Shown: piece after piece, positions 8,666-17,744 of the stretch
How positions within the stretch are numbered: position 1 is the stretch's first letter
How the letters are laid out: every line of letters starts with the position of its first letter
DNA from: Gallalistipes aquisgranensis
Lineage (GTDB): Bacteria; Bacteroidota; Bacteroidia; Bacteroidales; Rikenellaceae
Direction of reading: 5' to 3'
Assembly (NCBI RefSeq): GCF_014982715.1
Contig: NZ_JADCJY010000002.1
Span: 434,001-498,000, forward strand
DNA length: 64,000 bases
Notes under the pieces: generated by a model
Seen by the model: only the letters and a program-made list of their open reading frames with translations
The model's database searches: none
Told to the model about the DNA's origin: nothing
Translations under genes and position numbers: made by a program

Positions 8666-9885
8666 GACGTAAGTGCTGAGCGCGGGATCATTCGGACCGC
8701 CGTGCATTTCGTTATCAGATAGTTGACCAGAAGGACCGTCGCCGCGATACCGGCAATGTCGCCCGGCTGGATCACCACCGGATAGGCGTCCACCAGGAAC
8801 GTTTCGGCCGGAATGCGGATGAATCCCAGCTGCTGCTGCAGGATGCAGAACGCCAGTCCCGCGACCAGTCCGCCCGCCGCCCCGACCAGCGAGATGAGCA
8901 TACCCTCGCGGACGAAGATGCTCCGCAGGAAGGGAATGTCCGCCCCGAGGGTGACGAGCGTGCGGATGTCCTTCTGTTTTTCGATTACCAGCATGATCAC
9001 CGAACCCACCACGGAGAAGGAAGCGATGACCAGAACCAGCAGCCCGATCAGGAAGACGCCCCATTTTTCGTAAACCATGATCCGGTAGAGCGACGCCTTC
9101 TGCTGCTCGCGGGTCAGCACCCGGAATCCGTCGCCCGCGGCCCGGGCGATCGCATCTCGGGCCCGGTCGGGATCGGTGCCGGGCGTGAGCCGGATCATCA
9201 CGGCCGAGAGTTTGTCCGGATAGTCGAACAGCCTTCGGGTGAAGGAGATAGGTGCGATGACGTATTTGTTGTCGGTTTCGGCTTCCAGCGCGAAGGTCCC
9301 GGCCGGGAAGATCCGGTCCTGTCGGTAACTCTCCATCGGCAGCAGCGAACTGAACGAGGCTCCCCGACGCGGGGCGTAGACCCGGATCGGGTCGTACAGC
9401 GCCCGGCGGACACCCAGGTTGTAGGCGAGCCCCTGGCCCACCACCGCCTGTTCCATATCGCCGAACATCAGGTCGTACTCCCCATCCACGATCATCTTCT
9501 CCACGGGGATCACTTGCGGGTAGAGCGAGTCCACCCCGCGCACCGTGCCGATATACTGCCGTCCCCGGTACTCCAGCAGGCCGTTGTCTTCCAGGACGGC
9601 CGACAGCGCCTCCACCTCCTTCAGTCCCCTCAGACGTGCCGTGTCGAGGCTCGCCGCGTCGAACACCTTACCTTCGGCGGCCGTGACCGCTATGTCCGGG
9701 TCGAACGTCCGGTACATCGAGCGCACCAGCTCCCCGAATCCGTTGAACACCGAGAGCAGGATCACCAGCGCCGCCACGGGAACCCCCACCGCGAACGCGC
9801 TCACCCCGGAGATGATGTTGATCACCGAGTGGGACTTGCGGGCCAGCAGGTAGCGCCGGGCGAAGAGCCGGGAGAGCCATCTCAT
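8662..9885 (-). CDS. LolC/LolE/FtsX-type ABC transporter permease
   Basis: 407 aa with the MacB/FtsX permease layout: N-terminal helix after a cytoplasmic stretch (MRWLSRLFARRYLLARKS, helix about 25-48), a large periplasmic domain (about 50-270), and three C-terminal helices (about 275-300, 320-350, 370-395). LolC/LolE homologues release lipoproteins from the inner membrane with a LolD ATPase; no ATPase gene is adjacent. The gene lies directly downstream of rbfA (15 bases) and overlaps the lipoprotein gene after it by 4 bases. A role in lipoprotein export is inferred from family membership. Confidence 0.85.
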   Translation of the reverse strand: MRWLSRLFARRYLLARKSHSVINIISGVSAFAVGVPVAALVILLSVFNGFGELVRSMYRTFDPDIAVTAAEGKVFDAASLDTARLRGLKEVEALSAVLEDNGLLEYRGRQYIGTVRGVDSLYPQVIPVEKMIVDGEYDLMFGDMEQAVVGQGLAYNLGVRRALYDPIRVYAPRRGASFSSLLPMESYRQDRIFPAGTFALEAETDNKYVIAPISFTRRLFDYPDKLSAVMIRLTPGTDPDRARDAIARAAGDGFRVLTREQQKASLYRIMVYEKWGVFLIGLLVLVIASFSVVGSVIMLVIEKQKDIRTLVTLGADIPFLRSIFVREGMLISLVGAAGGLVAGLAFCILQQQLGFIRIPAETFLVDAYPVVIQPGDIAGIAATVLLVNYLITKCTAVRMIPRSALTS

Positions 9886-9900
9886 CGTCTTGTCCGGATT

Positions 9901-10242
9901 TTATTCCTCCCTGAGCAGGTGGTCGATGTTGTCGATGTACTCCAGCGAATCGTCCAGCCGGAAGTCGATCTCCGGGACCTGTTTGATCTGGTTCCTCATC
10001 CGGCTGCCGAGCGCCTTGCGGATCATCCAGTTGTTCTTCCGGAAACTCTCCAGCACGGCCTCATTGCGGTCGAAGGGGAAAATGCTCAGGTAGATGCGTG
10101 CGAAACTCAGGTCGGGACTCACGCGCACGGCGGTCACCGAAACCATGACGCCCTTGACCAGTGCGGCCGCTTCCTTGAGCAGGATGTCACTGATGTCTTT
10201 CTGTATCTGCCGGGCTATCTTTTGTTGTCTCGTCGTCTCCAT
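9901..10242 (-). CDS. rbfA: Ribosome-binding factor A
   Basis: 30S maturation factor that binds near helix 1 of 16S rRNA. The 113-aa product starting METTRQQKIARQIQKD carries the family core VSVTAVRVSPDLSFARIYLS (KH-like fold) and the C-terminal RIRNQIKQVPEIDFRLDDS-type block. The frame is open far upstream, but that part is antisense-like Arg/Pro-rich sequence inside the preceding gene; the ATG at 10242 gives the normal length. It overlaps the 3' end of the upstream outer-membrane protein gene by 56 bases. Confidence 0.92.
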   Translation of the reverse strand: METTRQQKIARQIQKDISDILLKEAAALVKGVMVSVTAVRVSPDLSFARIYLSIFPFDRNEAVLESFRKNNWMIRKALGSRMRNQIKQVPEIDFRLDDSLEYIDNIDHLLREE

Positions 10243-11167
10243 GGTCGTTCGTTTTTTCGTTGTCGGCCGGCGCGGTCGCAGGATCGTCCTGTCCGTTTTC
10301 CGGTCCGGTTTGTGATCGTATTTGGTCGCCGGAGTTCCCCTCCGCGGTTTTTCCGGTATCCGGTGCGGTGCGGTCCGTCCGGGCCGCCTCTTCGTCGCGG
10401 GCCATCTGCTTTTTCTCCCGGCGGCGCAGCTTCTCGGCCACGCGGTCGCTGGGAGCCGAAAGGATGCCACCCTTGCCCAGCCGCCAGTAGAGTCCCACAG
10501 AGATATTGATATTGTCGAGCGGCGACCGCAGCGGATTGTCTTCGTATTTGTTCCGGTTTTTCAGAATGTCGGAATAACCGAAATAGTAACGTCCTTCGAA
10601 CATCAGTTCGAGACGCCCGAGCAGGAAGCCCATGCCCGCTCCCCCGCAAAGACCGTACCCCCAGCGGTTGTCCCGCGTGAGTTCCATGCGGTAGGGTTTC
10701 GATTCGAGCAGCCCCGACCACTCCGAATGCCACTCGTAACGCGAGTCGATGTTATAGGAGAAGGTGAGGCCCAGGTTGATGAACACCCGCATCGTCCGCT
10801 TGAAAAAGTAGAAGTGCGGCTGCCAGATCAGGGGCAGCATCAGCGAATTGACGGTCCGGTGGTAGGTCGTCGTCGTGTCGTCCGGCAGGTAGGGGAATCC
10901 TCCCTTCATCAGCTCCTTGTAGCCCCGCTGCATGAATTCGAGATCGGCTTCCACGGCACCCACGTACTTGACCGGGCTGTAATATTTCCAGGACACGCCG
11001 CCCGAGTAGAGACCCCAGATCATGCCCGTCTCGGTGGGGGGGAAGATGCGGACCGACCCGCTGCCGTAACCGGCCCGGATACCCACGTAGTGCTGGGCCC
11101 GTACGCCTCCCGCCCCGAGGAGCAGGAACAGGGTCACCGTTATGATCGTCGCTTTTTTCATCGTCAT
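10187..11167 (-). CDS. Outer-membrane beta-barrel protein with charged C-terminal tail (PorT-like)
   Basis: 326 aa. Signal peptide (about 1-24, ending GGVRAQ), then about 215 residues with alternating aromatic/polar strands and recurrent Gly-Tyr/Phe pairs typical of small Bacteroidetes barrels (HYVGIRAGYGSGS, VFINLGLTFSYNID, INISVGLYWRLG). From about residue 240 the chain becomes highly charged and Pro/Asp/Thr-rich (EKLRRREKKQ then a D/E/T/P tail), unusual for a barrel and probably periplasmic and disordered. The last 18 codons overlap rbfA, so part of the tail is encoded by DNA also constrained by rbfA. No specific function recognised; the PorT-like label is by general fold only. An alternative ATG is two codons downstream (11161). 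Confidence 0.7.
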   Translation of the reverse strand: MTMKKATIITVTLFLLLGAGGVRAQHYVGIRAGYGSGSVRIFPPTETGMIWGLYSGGVSWKYYSPVKYVGAVEADLEFMQRGYKELMKGGFPYLPDDTTTTYHRTVNSLMLPLIWQPHFYFFKRTMRVFINLGLTFSYNIDSRYEWHSEWSGLLESKPYRMELTRDNRWGYGLCGGAGMGFLLGRLELMFEGRYYFGYSDILKNRNKYEDNPLRSPLDNINISVGLYWRLGKGGILSAPSDRVAEKLRRREKKQMARDEEAARTDRTAPDTGKTAEGNSGDQIRSQTGPENGQDDPATAPADNEKTNDHGDDETTKDSPADTERHQ

Positions 11168-11177
11168 GGCGCGCGTG

Positions 11178-13169
11178 CTATTGTGTGCCGCCCATTCCTT
11201 CGAATGCGGCGTTGTTGCGGTTGGCGTTGGTCTGCGGTTTGGGGGCGGGCTGGTTCAGCCGTTTGGCCAGCTGCTCGAGCCGTTTCTGCATCCGGACCGC
11301 CTCGGCCTGCCGGAGCTTGTCTACGATGCTCTCCGTGGTGACGGGGGCGAACAGCCGGTTCATGTCGAGGTCGAATTCCAGCTCCCAGTTCTCCTTGGTC
11401 GTGATGATCCCGTCCCCCTCTTCGGGTAGGTAGAGTTCCACCCGTTCGGGCTGGCGACGCAGGATCAGGTCGCCCCGGTCCCACTCCCCGTTGCGGTTCA
11501 GGTCTTCCAGCACCCGCAGTTTCACTTTGCCCGGCGCCACGTAGCGGAACGTGTGCTTCCCCTCCCTGGCATGGCGGATCTCCTGCAGGAGCGATCCGCT
11601 CTCGCTGAGCAGTTGCAGTACGTATTCGCTTTCGGGCGTTTTCCCCTTCACGTTGGCTACGATCGTGGCGAACTTTTCGGGGCTGGCGACCGAGAATTCG
11701 GATTTGAGCGAGTCGTTGCTCTCCCCGGCCACATTGTGGAATACCCCCGAAGGGATCAGCAGTTCGTATTTCTGTCCGGGCATCCACTGCGCCTGCAGAA
11801 TCCAGCGGCGCAGGTTGGCCGTATCCCGTTCGAAGGCGAACTTCACCCGGTAGCGTTTCTCGTTCTCCGCCGTCCGGATCAGCGAGACGAGTCCGCTGTC
11901 GATCGCCGTCAGCGGATAGTCGAACTCGAACGGGATTCCCTTTTCGGGGTTGACCTCGTTGGTCGCATCCACCTTGTATTTGAAGGGATTGACCGGTTTT
12001 TCGGCCTTCTCCTCCTCCTTTTTCTCCTTGCGGGTGCGGGTGTCGAAGAACTTCCAGCCGAGTTTCAGCCGCTGGGTGTCGGGCCGGAGCACGTTCACCG
12101 AGTCGTGTTTCAGGTAGATGAGTTCGGCCCGGATCGTGTCGGGCAGCTCCTCGGAGGGGACGTTGAACCAGAAGGCGATCGAATCCTTGTTCCGCGAAAG
12201 GTATTCCGTGATGATCCGCGTGGAGTCGATCCCCTCGAAGACGAGTTTCTCGATCTTCGGGAATTTGGCGCCGAAGGTGAGGATCGCCTTGTGCTGCAGG
12301 GGGCGTGAGTGGTCCGACAGATACTGCCGGCGGAACGACTCGTCCATGAACAGGCGCATGTAGATCTGCGGGTCGGCCACCAGATACTTGCGCGTGGTGT
12401 CGAACCATGCGCTGAAAGCGGGCATCGTGGCCGGATTGCACACCGTGTCCAGGAACCCGATCTTGTCCACGCCGGGGTCGTAGGTCTGATTGCCGTTCGA
12501 ATCCTCGAAGGCATAGATGCGGTAAGGTACCGGCTTGAGGTTTTCGGTGATGAATATTCCGTTGCTTTCAGCCCGTCCCACCACCTGCGGAGGCAGCCGG
12601 AGCAGGGTGGAGTCATAATCGGCGGTCATGCGGCTGCCGACCGAGTCGATCGTCGTGTCGTAGAAGAAGACGAAGGACTTGGCCACGCTGTCCTGCGAGT
12701 AACCGTCCACCGTGTAGCCCGACATCACCAGCGAGTCGATGCTTTTGCCCGTCGAGAAGACGTACCGGAATCCGTTGAGGGGATTGCCCTCGTTGTTGTC
12801 CGCCACGCTGCTGCCGAAGTTGAGGGCGTAGGTGGTGTTGGCCAGCAGGGAGTCCTTCAGGTCGATCTGGATGCCCCGTCCCCGCAGGGTGACCAGCGGT
12901 TTCTTGCCCATCTGGGGCGAAGTGTAGAACTCCTTCTGCTGGTCCTTGAGCTGGAGGTATTCGTTGAATTCGATGTAGATGCGCTTCTCCTTGAAGTCGA
13001 GCGCCCCGAATCCGGGTTTCATCTCGACCACCTGCGGCGGAAGCGTGTCGCGCGGTCCTCCCTGCGGCGACATGATGTTGGCGCAGCGGGCGAAGAGGCC
13101 CGTGCCGAAAAACAGGAGCACGGCCAGCTTCAGGATATGGTGGCGTATGTGGGACGGTCGTATCCGCAT
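11178..13169 (-). CDS. Ig-like domain lipoprotein (Bacteroidetes Ig_5/SbsA-Ig type)
   Basis: 663 aa, probably surface or periplasmic. An N-terminal hydrophobic segment ends in FARC, a lipobox-like site (AR-C is weak). Next comes SPQGGPRDTLPPQVVEMKPG, the usual entry to the Bacteroidetes Ig-like domain; later segments are beta-rich with several repeats of the style YAFEDSNGNQTYDPG and VLEDLNRNGEWDRGD, calcium-site-like loops. A longer start at 13193 is rejected because it lies inside the -7 box 13191-13198. The C-terminus ends in a Gln/Asn-rich stretch. Function unknown; such proteins are conserved near this housekeeping cluster in Bacteroidales. Confidence 0.75.
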   Translation of the reverse strand: MRIRPSHIRHHILKLAVLLFFGTGLFARCANIMSPQGGPRDTLPPQVVEMKPGFGALDFKEKRIYIEFNEYLQLKDQQKEFYTSPQMGKKPLVTLRGRGIQIDLKDSLLANTTYALNFGSSVADNNEGNPLNGFRYVFSTGKSIDSLVMSGYTVDGYSQDSVAKSFVFFYDTTIDSVGSRMTADYDSTLLRLPPQVVGRAESNGIFITENLKPVPYRIYAFEDSNGNQTYDPGVDKIGFLDTVCNPATMPAFSAWFDTTRKYLVADPQIYMRLFMDESFRRQYLSDHSRPLQHKAILTFGAKFPKIEKLVFEGIDSTRIITEYLSRNKDSIAFWFNVPSEELPDTIRAELIYLKHDSVNVLRPDTQRLKLGWKFFDTRTRKEKKEEEKAEKPVNPFKYKVDATNEVNPEKGIPFEFDYPLTAIDSGLVSLIRTAENEKRYRVKFAFERDTANLRRWILQAQWMPGQKYELLIPSGVFHNVAGESNDSLKSEFSVASPEKFATIVANVKGKTPESEYVLQLLSESGSLLQEIRHAREGKHTFRYVAPGKVKLRVLEDLNRNGEWDRGDLILRRQPERVELYLPEEGDGIITTKENWELEFDLDMNRLFAPVTTESIVDKLRQAEAVRMQKRLEQLAKRLNQPAPKPQTNANRNNAAFEGMGGTQ

Positions 13170-13190
13170 GGAAGTCTTCGATTGTCTGCG

Positions 13191-13198
13191 CAAAGATA
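13191..13198 (-). promoter_or_regulatory. -7 box (TATCTTTG) inside the long minus-strand cluster
   Basis: Perfect TAnnTTTG match 22 bases before the ATG at 13169 and just after the stop of the upstream lipoprotein gene. It suggests the cluster from the Ig-like lipoprotein to the amidohydrolase has its own transcript. Confidence 0.6.
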
Positions 13199-13205
13199 AC
13201 TAAAT

Positions 13206-13805
13206 TTACCGAAAGTCGTTCCGGGCCCGGAATCCGCCGGAAGAAGGCTGCGGATTCCCTTCCGTGCCGCTCCCGTCCCCCTCTCCGGGTTGTTCGGGTT
13301 CTTCGGGCGGGGCAGGGGGCGTCTCGTTCACCATGAACCAGTTGGCCTCCTTGTAAAGGCTGTCCGTCCTCCACGGCCGGAACCGCATGCGGACGATCAG
13401 CTGCGGCAGGTTGGCGGGAATCTCCACCTGCCGCCAGGCATAGATGCGGTTGGGTACGTCGCATACCACGAGGATCGTCGGGTCGTTGCGCAGGGGGCCG
13501 ATCTCCAGCACCCCCTCTTCGTTCTGTTCCGTTTTCACGTCGGCCTGCCGTTCCCCTTCCCTCCTGCGGGCGGTGAGGATGCCCGCCTCCGCATCTGCGT
13601 AGGAGGCGACGGCCCAGTCGGCCGTGTCGGCCGCGAAAGCGTAGGCGATAACCCCTTCGGCGATGGTCTCGGGACCCTTCTCTTCCGTCTGTACGTAGGG
13701 TGTGAGCCGGAAAACCAGTTCGGTGTTCACCTTCTTGCATCCCGGTGCGAAGGCCAGCATGAGGGCCAGTGCCGCCGCAGGGATCGGGCTTTTGGTCTGT
13801 TTCAT
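13206..13805 (-). CDS. Hypothetical lipoprotein
   Basis: 199 aa. The signal peptide MKQTKSPIPAAALALMLAFAPGC gives a lipid-modified Cys at 23. The mature part is about 150 residues of mixed alpha/beta sequence (LVFRLTPYVQTEE, AYAFAADTADWAVASYADAE, VVCDVPNRIYAWRQVEIP) followed by a Pro/Glu/Gly-rich low-complexity tail, and I do not recognise a characterised family. The ATG sits within the end of folK (ATGAAATGA), so the two are translationally coupled. Likely a periplasmic or surface-exposed anchored protein of unknown role. Confidence 0.7.
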   Translation of the reverse strand: MKQTKSPIPAAALALMLAFAPGCKKVNTELVFRLTPYVQTEEKGPETIAEGVIAYAFAADTADWAVASYADAEAGILTARRREGERQADVKTEQNEEGVLEIGPLRNDPTILVVCDVPNRIYAWRQVEIPANLPQLIVRMRFRPWRTDSLYKEANWFMVNETPPAPPEEPEQPGEGDGSGTEGNPQPSSGGFRARNDFR

Positions 13806-14374
13806 TTCATGTCGTTTTTGTCGTTCCGGCCGGAATACACCTCGGCATAGGGCTCTTCCGGCAGCCGGCGGTGCAGCTCTTCCCGCAGCTCCCGCATCGT
13901 GCGCCCCAGTTTCGGGTGCCGGTATTCCGGCATCACCTGGCACAGGGGGGCCAGCGCGAATTCCCGCTCCTGCAGCCGGGGATGCGGCAGGGTCAGCCGC
14001 GGGCTCTCCTCGATCCGTTCGCCGTAGAACAGAATGTCTATGTCCATCGTCCGCGAAGCGTACCGCTCCCTTTTCCGTGAAACGGGGTTCACGCCGGAAA
14101 GTTGTTCCGCCCCGCCGCTTTTTTCCCGCTCCCGGCCCAGCTCCCGTTCGATCTGCTGCGTCCGTTCGAGCAGTTCTTCCGCTTCGAGCGGGGTATCTAT
14201 CACCACCGCCTGGTTCAAAAAGCGTTCCGGAGCCGAAAATCCCCAGGCTCCGGTCTCTACGACCGACGAGAGCGCTTCGATCCGGCCCGCCCGTTCCGCG
14301 ATCAGTCGCCGGGCCCTGCACAGGTTCTCTTCCCGGTCGCCCAGATTGCCTCCCGTCAGCAGCACCGCCCTCAT
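13802..14374 (-). CDS. folK: 6-hydroxymethyl-7,8-dihydropterin pyrophosphokinase
   Basis: Transfers pyrophosphate from ATP to 6-hydroxymethyldihydropterin in folate synthesis. 190 aa, slightly longer than the typical 160. Signatures: N-terminal LLTGGNLGDREENL (substrate/ATP loop), FLNQAVVIDT and the catalytic RTMDIDILFYG (108-118) with its two metal-binding aspartates, then LPHPRLQEREFALAPL. The insert REREKSGGAEQLSGVNPV between about residues 81 and 98 is longer than usual. It overlaps both neighbours by ATGA-type junctions (holB upstream, lipoprotein downstream). Confidence 0.93.
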   Translation of the reverse strand: MRAVLLTGGNLGDREENLCRARRLIAERAGRIEALSSVVETGAWGFSAPERFLNQAVVIDTPLEAEELLERTQQIERELGREREKSGGAEQLSGVNPVSRKRERYASRTMDIDILFYGERIEESPRLTLPHPRLQEREFALAPLCQVMPEYRHPKLGRTMRELREELHRRLPEEPYAEVYSGRNDKNDMK

Positions 14375-15516
14375 AGCCGTACGATCAGTTTGCTCACCAC
14401 CAGCGCGAAGTGGGCGAAAATCAGCTTCGGATTGCCGTTCTGGGCGATCTGGGCCGATGCCAGTTCCATTTCGCGTACCAGCGCTTCGATGTTGTGGTTG
14501 CCGATGAAGGGGGCGAATTTCCTGCAGAAGGCCAGTTCGTCGCCCCAAAGATAGGCGATTTCGCCCATGCCCGCATGGAGCATGTAGCTGTTGCGCAACA
14601 GCCGGACGGAGTTCTGGAGGAACCGTTTCTGCTCCTCGCGTCCCAGCGCGGCCACCGTTTCGGCCCATTCGAGCAGCTCCATGTGGCGGTCGTTGTAGCT
14701 GAGCCGCATGAGCTGGACGAAGAGGTCGAAATTCTCTTCGCTCGCTCCGTCCCGTCCTCCCTCGGCGAGCCGGGCCGCCTCCAGCACGTTGCCGCCCGAA
14801 AGCCGGGCGATCGTGGAGGCCTGTCCGGGCTCCATGCCGTATTTCCGGATCAGGTGACTTTCCAGGTCCGGCAGCCCGATGCGGGGTACGGCCACCTCCT
14901 GCGTGCGCGAGACGATCGTGGAGAGCAGCCGTACGGGCGATTCGGAGACCATCAGGAAGAGGGTCTTCTCCCACGGCTCCTCGAGGATCTTGAGCAGCGT
15001 GTTGGCCGCCTCCGTGCGCATTTTTTCGGGGAGCCAGATCACCATCACCTTGTATTCGGCCTCGAACGACTTGAACGAGAGCTTGCGGATGATCTCGTCC
15101 GCTTCGGCCCGGGTGATGATGCCCTGCTGGTTGTCGATGTTGATCGCCTCGTACCAGCGCCGCTCGTCGAAATACCCGCCCGTCTTCAGCACCAGTTCCC
15201 GCCACGGAGCGATGAAATAGTCGCTCAACGGCTTTTCCGATCCGCCCTTCCCTTTTGGGGAGTTGACCGGAAAGACGAAATTCAGGTCGGGGTGCACCAG
15301 TTCGGCCATCTTCCGGCACGAGGGGCACATCCCGCAGGAGTCGCCGTCCCGGCGGTCGGTGCAGTTCACGTACTGGGCGTAGGCCAGCGCCAGCGGCAGC
15401 GCCCCGCATCCGGCTTCGCCCGTGAAGAGCTGGGCATGGCTCACCCGTCCCTCGTCCGCGCTGCGGACGAGCATCCGCTTCAGGGCGGCGTGGCCTATGA
15501 CGTCCCGGAACTGCAT
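14371..15516 (-). CDS. holB: DNA polymerase III delta'-type clamp-loader subunit
   Basis: 381 aa clamp-loader ATPase-fold protein (AAA+). The P-loop is degenerate (GEAGCGAL at 33-40, Lys absent), as expected for delta' subunits that do not bind ATP. A four-cysteine zinc module is visible (Cys 52, 61, 64, 67), followed by HPDLNFVFPVN. The arginine-finger region SESPVRLLSTIVSRTQ is present. A conserved Bacteroidetes feature is the long C-terminal collar domain rich in RLLRNSYM and similar helices. Stop overlaps folK start by 4 bases. Confidence 0.88.
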   Translation of the reverse strand: MQFRDVIGHAALKRMLVRSADEGRVSHAQLFTGEAGCGALPLALAYAQYVNCTDRRDGDSCGMCPSCRKMAELVHPDLNFVFPVNSPKGKGGSEKPLSDYFIAPWRELVLKTGGYFDERRWYEAINIDNQQGIITRAEADEIIRKLSFKSFEAEYKVMVIWLPEKMRTEAANTLLKILEEPWEKTLFLMVSESPVRLLSTIVSRTQEVAVPRIGLPDLESHLIRKYGMEPGQASTIARLSGGNVLEAARLAEGGRDGASEENFDLFVQLMRLSYNDRHMELLEWAETVAALGREEQKRFLQNSVRLLRNSYMLHAGMGEIAYLWGDELAFCRKFAPFIGNHNIEALVREMELASAQIAQNGNPKLIFAHFALVVSKLIVRL

Positions 15517-15520
15517 GGCC

Positions 15521-15724
15521 TTAACGTTTCCGGTTGCGTTCCGCCCGGTTCAGGTTGCGGATGTTGAGGATCATGCCCGCGATCACCAGCGCCTGGGCGA
15601 GGGCGATCACGGCCCGGCTGCCGGCCGGGGCCCCTTTCAGGAAGAGCGTCCATACCAGCACCAGCGCGGCGGCGCAGGCGATTGCGACGTAGATCGTACG
15701 GTGTGTCTGTGCTTTCATCTTCAT
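15521..15724 (-). CDS. Small two-helix membrane protein
   Basis: 67 aa: short basic N-terminus, helix 1 about 11-30 (TIYVAIACAAALVLVWTLFL), Gly/Pro turn, helix 2 about 36-54 (AVIALAQALVIAGMILNI), basic Arg/Lys tail. No family recognised. It fits in the 6-base and 4-base spacing between dut and holB, which supports it being a real gene. ATG at 15718 (third codon) is an equally possible start. Confidence 0.65.
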   Translation of the reverse strand: MKMKAQTHRTIYVAIACAAALVLVWTLFLKGAPAGSRAVIALAQALVIAGMILNIRNLNRAERNRKR

Positions 15725-15730
15725 GGCGTG

Positions 15731-16162
15731 TTATTTTCCCGTGTGTCCGAATCCCCCCGCTCCGCGTTCCGTCTGCGACAGTTCCTGCACCGGTTCCCAC
15801 TCCACCTGCGTGAAGCGGGAGACCACCATTTGTGCGATCCGTTCGCCCGGTTTCAGCTCGTAGGGTTCCGAGGAGAGGTTGGCCACGATGATCTTGATCT
15901 CGCCCCGGTAGTCGGCGTCGATCGTGCCGGGGGTGTTGAGCAGGGTCAGACCGTGTTTGATGGCCAGGCCGCTGCGGGGACGGATCTGCATTTCGTACCC
16001 TTCGGGCAGCTCCACGTAGAGGCCCGTGGGCACCAGCGTCCGTTCCAGCGGCTTCAGGACGATCGCCCCGGCGAGGTCGGCACGTACGTCCATGCCCGCC
16101 GAAGAGGGGGTCTCGTAGCGGGGCAGTTCGTTGGCCGAGCGGTTGATTACTTTGACTTTCAT
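15731..16162 (-). CDS. dut: Deoxyuridine 5'-triphosphate nucleotidohydrolase
   Basis: Hydrolyses dUTP to dUMP and pyrophosphate, keeping uracil out of DNA. 143 aa homotrimeric type with all five motifs: [10 protein letters not shown] (motif 1), RPRSGLA (2), [14 protein letters not shown] (3), [13 protein letters not shown] (4) and the C-terminal glycine-rich arm [10 protein letters not shown] (5). ATG overlaps the flippase stop by 4 bases. Confidence 0.97.
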   Translation of the reverse strand: MKVKVINRSANELPRYETPSSAGMDVRADLAGAIVLKPLERTLVPTGLYVELPEGYEMQIRPRSGLAIKHGLTLLNTPGTIDADYRGEIKIIVANLSSEPYELKPGERIAQMVVSRFTQVEWEPVQELSQTERGAGGFGHTGK

Positions 16163-17664
16163 GGGTTCTTATCGTTGGTTGTCTGTTTGCGGTGCAGTAC
16201 GGAGCGGACGAGCCCTCCGACGTCGATCCTCTCCCGGCGCACGGCATAGAGCGTGAACAGGGCCACGAAGCCCGCGTCGAGCAGGTAACGGGGCAGGACG
16301 GGCAGATGCGCCGTGCAGAGTCCCGCTCCGTAGAGTGCGGCCCCGAGCAGGAAGTAGCTCCCGATACGCGGCAGGTCGTAGGGGGTGGGGTAGTATTTGC
16401 GGTTGAGGTAATAGCTCATGCCTGCCATTCCCGCGTTGCAGAGCAGACGGGCCCAGGCGGCTCCGGCGTAGCCCTGCCACGGCACCAGCGCGAGGTTGAA
16501 CCCCACGGTGAGCAGCAGTCCGAATCCCGTGACATAGATTGCGTAACGGGTGGCGTCGGCCTGCTTGTACCAGAACGAGAGGTTGAGCACGACGCCCGAC
16601 AGGATGTTGGCCAGCAGCACGACGGGCAGGATGAAGATGCCCTGCCGGAAATCGGCGCCCACGATCAGGGCGAACAGGTCGGCGAAGAGCGCGATGACCA
16701 GGAAGATCGCCACCGAGACGATCACGAAATATTTGAGCGCCTCGGCGTTCGTGCGCACGAAGTCCTTCTTGTCGAAACCCATGAGGAAGAAGGGTTCGGC
16801 CGCCAGCCGGTACATCTGCGTGAAGAGCATCAGCACCACCCCGATCTTCACCACGGCTCCGTAGATGCCCAGCGCCCCCATCGCCTCGTCCGGGGGCATG
16901 AGGTATTTGATCATCTGCCGGTCGATGAATTCGTTGGCCGTTCCGGCGATCCCGCTCAGCAGCAGGGGGAACGAGTAGACGAGGATCGTCCGCAGCAGTT
17001 TCCGGTCGATGCGCGGCAGGGAGCCCCGGCACGAGGGGAGCAACAGCAGCAGGGTGGCGAAACTGGCGGCGAGGTTGGCCGCGAAGACGTATCCCGCCCC
17101 GAAGTCCGGATTCCAGAGCGGGGCGAAGGGCCCGCCCGAAGCGGCGAGGCGGGGCAGGGCCGCGTAACAGAAGATGCACAGCGCCACGTTGATGACCACC
17201 GAAGCTACCCGCACCAGCACGAAGCGTCCGGCCCGGCCCTCTTCCCGCAGGCGGGCGAAGGGGATGGCCGTGACGACGTCCAGCGCGATGATGGCGGCCA
17301 CCATCCAGATATAGGAGGGATGGGCGGCATAGCCCGTGGCGGCGGCGACCGGTTTCAGGAAAAGGAGCGCCAGCGCCAGAAAGGCCAGAGCCGCATAGCT
17401 CACGGCCGCCCAGGTGGTGGAGAAGACCTTTTTTTTCTCTTCGGGCGACGAGGCCCGGCCCGCGAAACGGAAGTAGCCCGTCTCCATGCCGAAGGTGAGC
17501 ACCACCAGCGCGAAGGGGATCAGGGCGTACATGTCGGTAATCACGCCGTACTCGGCCGGCGACATGATCCGGGTCAGGTAGGGCGTGAGCAGGTAGTTGA
17601 GCAGCCGTGCCACGATGCTGCTGATGCCGTAGACGGCGGTCTGACCTGCGAGTTTCCTGAGCAT
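16159..17664 (-). CDS. Oligosaccharide/polysaccharide flippase family protein (Wzx-like)
   Basis: 501 aa polytopic membrane protein of the MOP exporter superfamily, 12-14 predicted helices across the whole length. N-terminal [26 protein letters not shown] matches the usual start of these lipid-linked sugar flippases. The ATG at 17664 is 16 bases after a -7 box; the frame continues upstream but that sequence lies beyond the promoter. First gene of the long minus-strand cluster and translationally coupled to dut. No glycosyltransferase neighbours are present, so the substrate (O-antigen, peptidoglycan-like or other lipid-linked unit) cannot be inferred. Confidence 0.88.
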   Translation of the reverse strand: MLRKLAGQTAVYGISSIVARLLNYLLTPYLTRIMSPAEYGVITDMYALIPFALVVLTFGMETGYFRFAGRASSPEEKKKVFSTTWAAVSYAALAFLALALLFLKPVAAATGYAAHPSYIWMVAAIIALDVVTAIPFARLREEGRAGRFVLVRVASVVINVALCIFCYAALPRLAASGGPFAPLWNPDFGAGYVFAANLAASFATLLLLLPSCRGSLPRIDRKLLRTILVYSFPLLLSGIAGTANEFIDRQMIKYLMPPDEAMGALGIYGAVVKIGVVLMLFTQMYRLAAEPFFLMGFDKKDFVRTNAEALKYFVIVSVAIFLVIALFADLFALIVGADFRQGIFILPVVLLANILSGVVLNLSFWYKQADATRYAIYVTGFGLLLTVGFNLALVPWQGYAGAAWARLLCNAGMAGMSYYLNRKYYPTPYDLPRIGSYFLLGAALYGAGLCTAHLPVLPRYLLDAGFVALFTLYAVRRERIDVGGLVRSVLHRKQTTNDKNP

Positions 17665-17679
17665 GCGAAAAGTTTTCCA

Positions 17680-17687
17680 CAAAGATA
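17680..17687 (-). promoter_or_regulatory. -7 box (TATCTTTG) of the flippase-dut-holB cluster
   Basis: Perfect TAnnTTTG 16 bases from the flippase ATG. It fixes that start and marks the head of the long minus-strand cluster. Confidence 0.65.
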
Positions 17688-17730
17688 GGATTCTAATCCG
17701 ATTCGGGGAAGGGTTTGCGCTTTTTTTGCT

Positions 17731-17738
17731 TATATTTG
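17731..17738 (+). promoter_or_regulatory. -7 box (TATATTTG) in front of the structured RNA
   Basis: Perfect TAnnTTTG on the plus strand, divergent from the flippase promoter. No convincing gene starts within 270 bases downstream; the predicted start at about 17744 coincides with the 5' edge of the long fold at 17748-17960. Confidence 0.55.
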
Positions 17739-17744
17739 TCCCCG

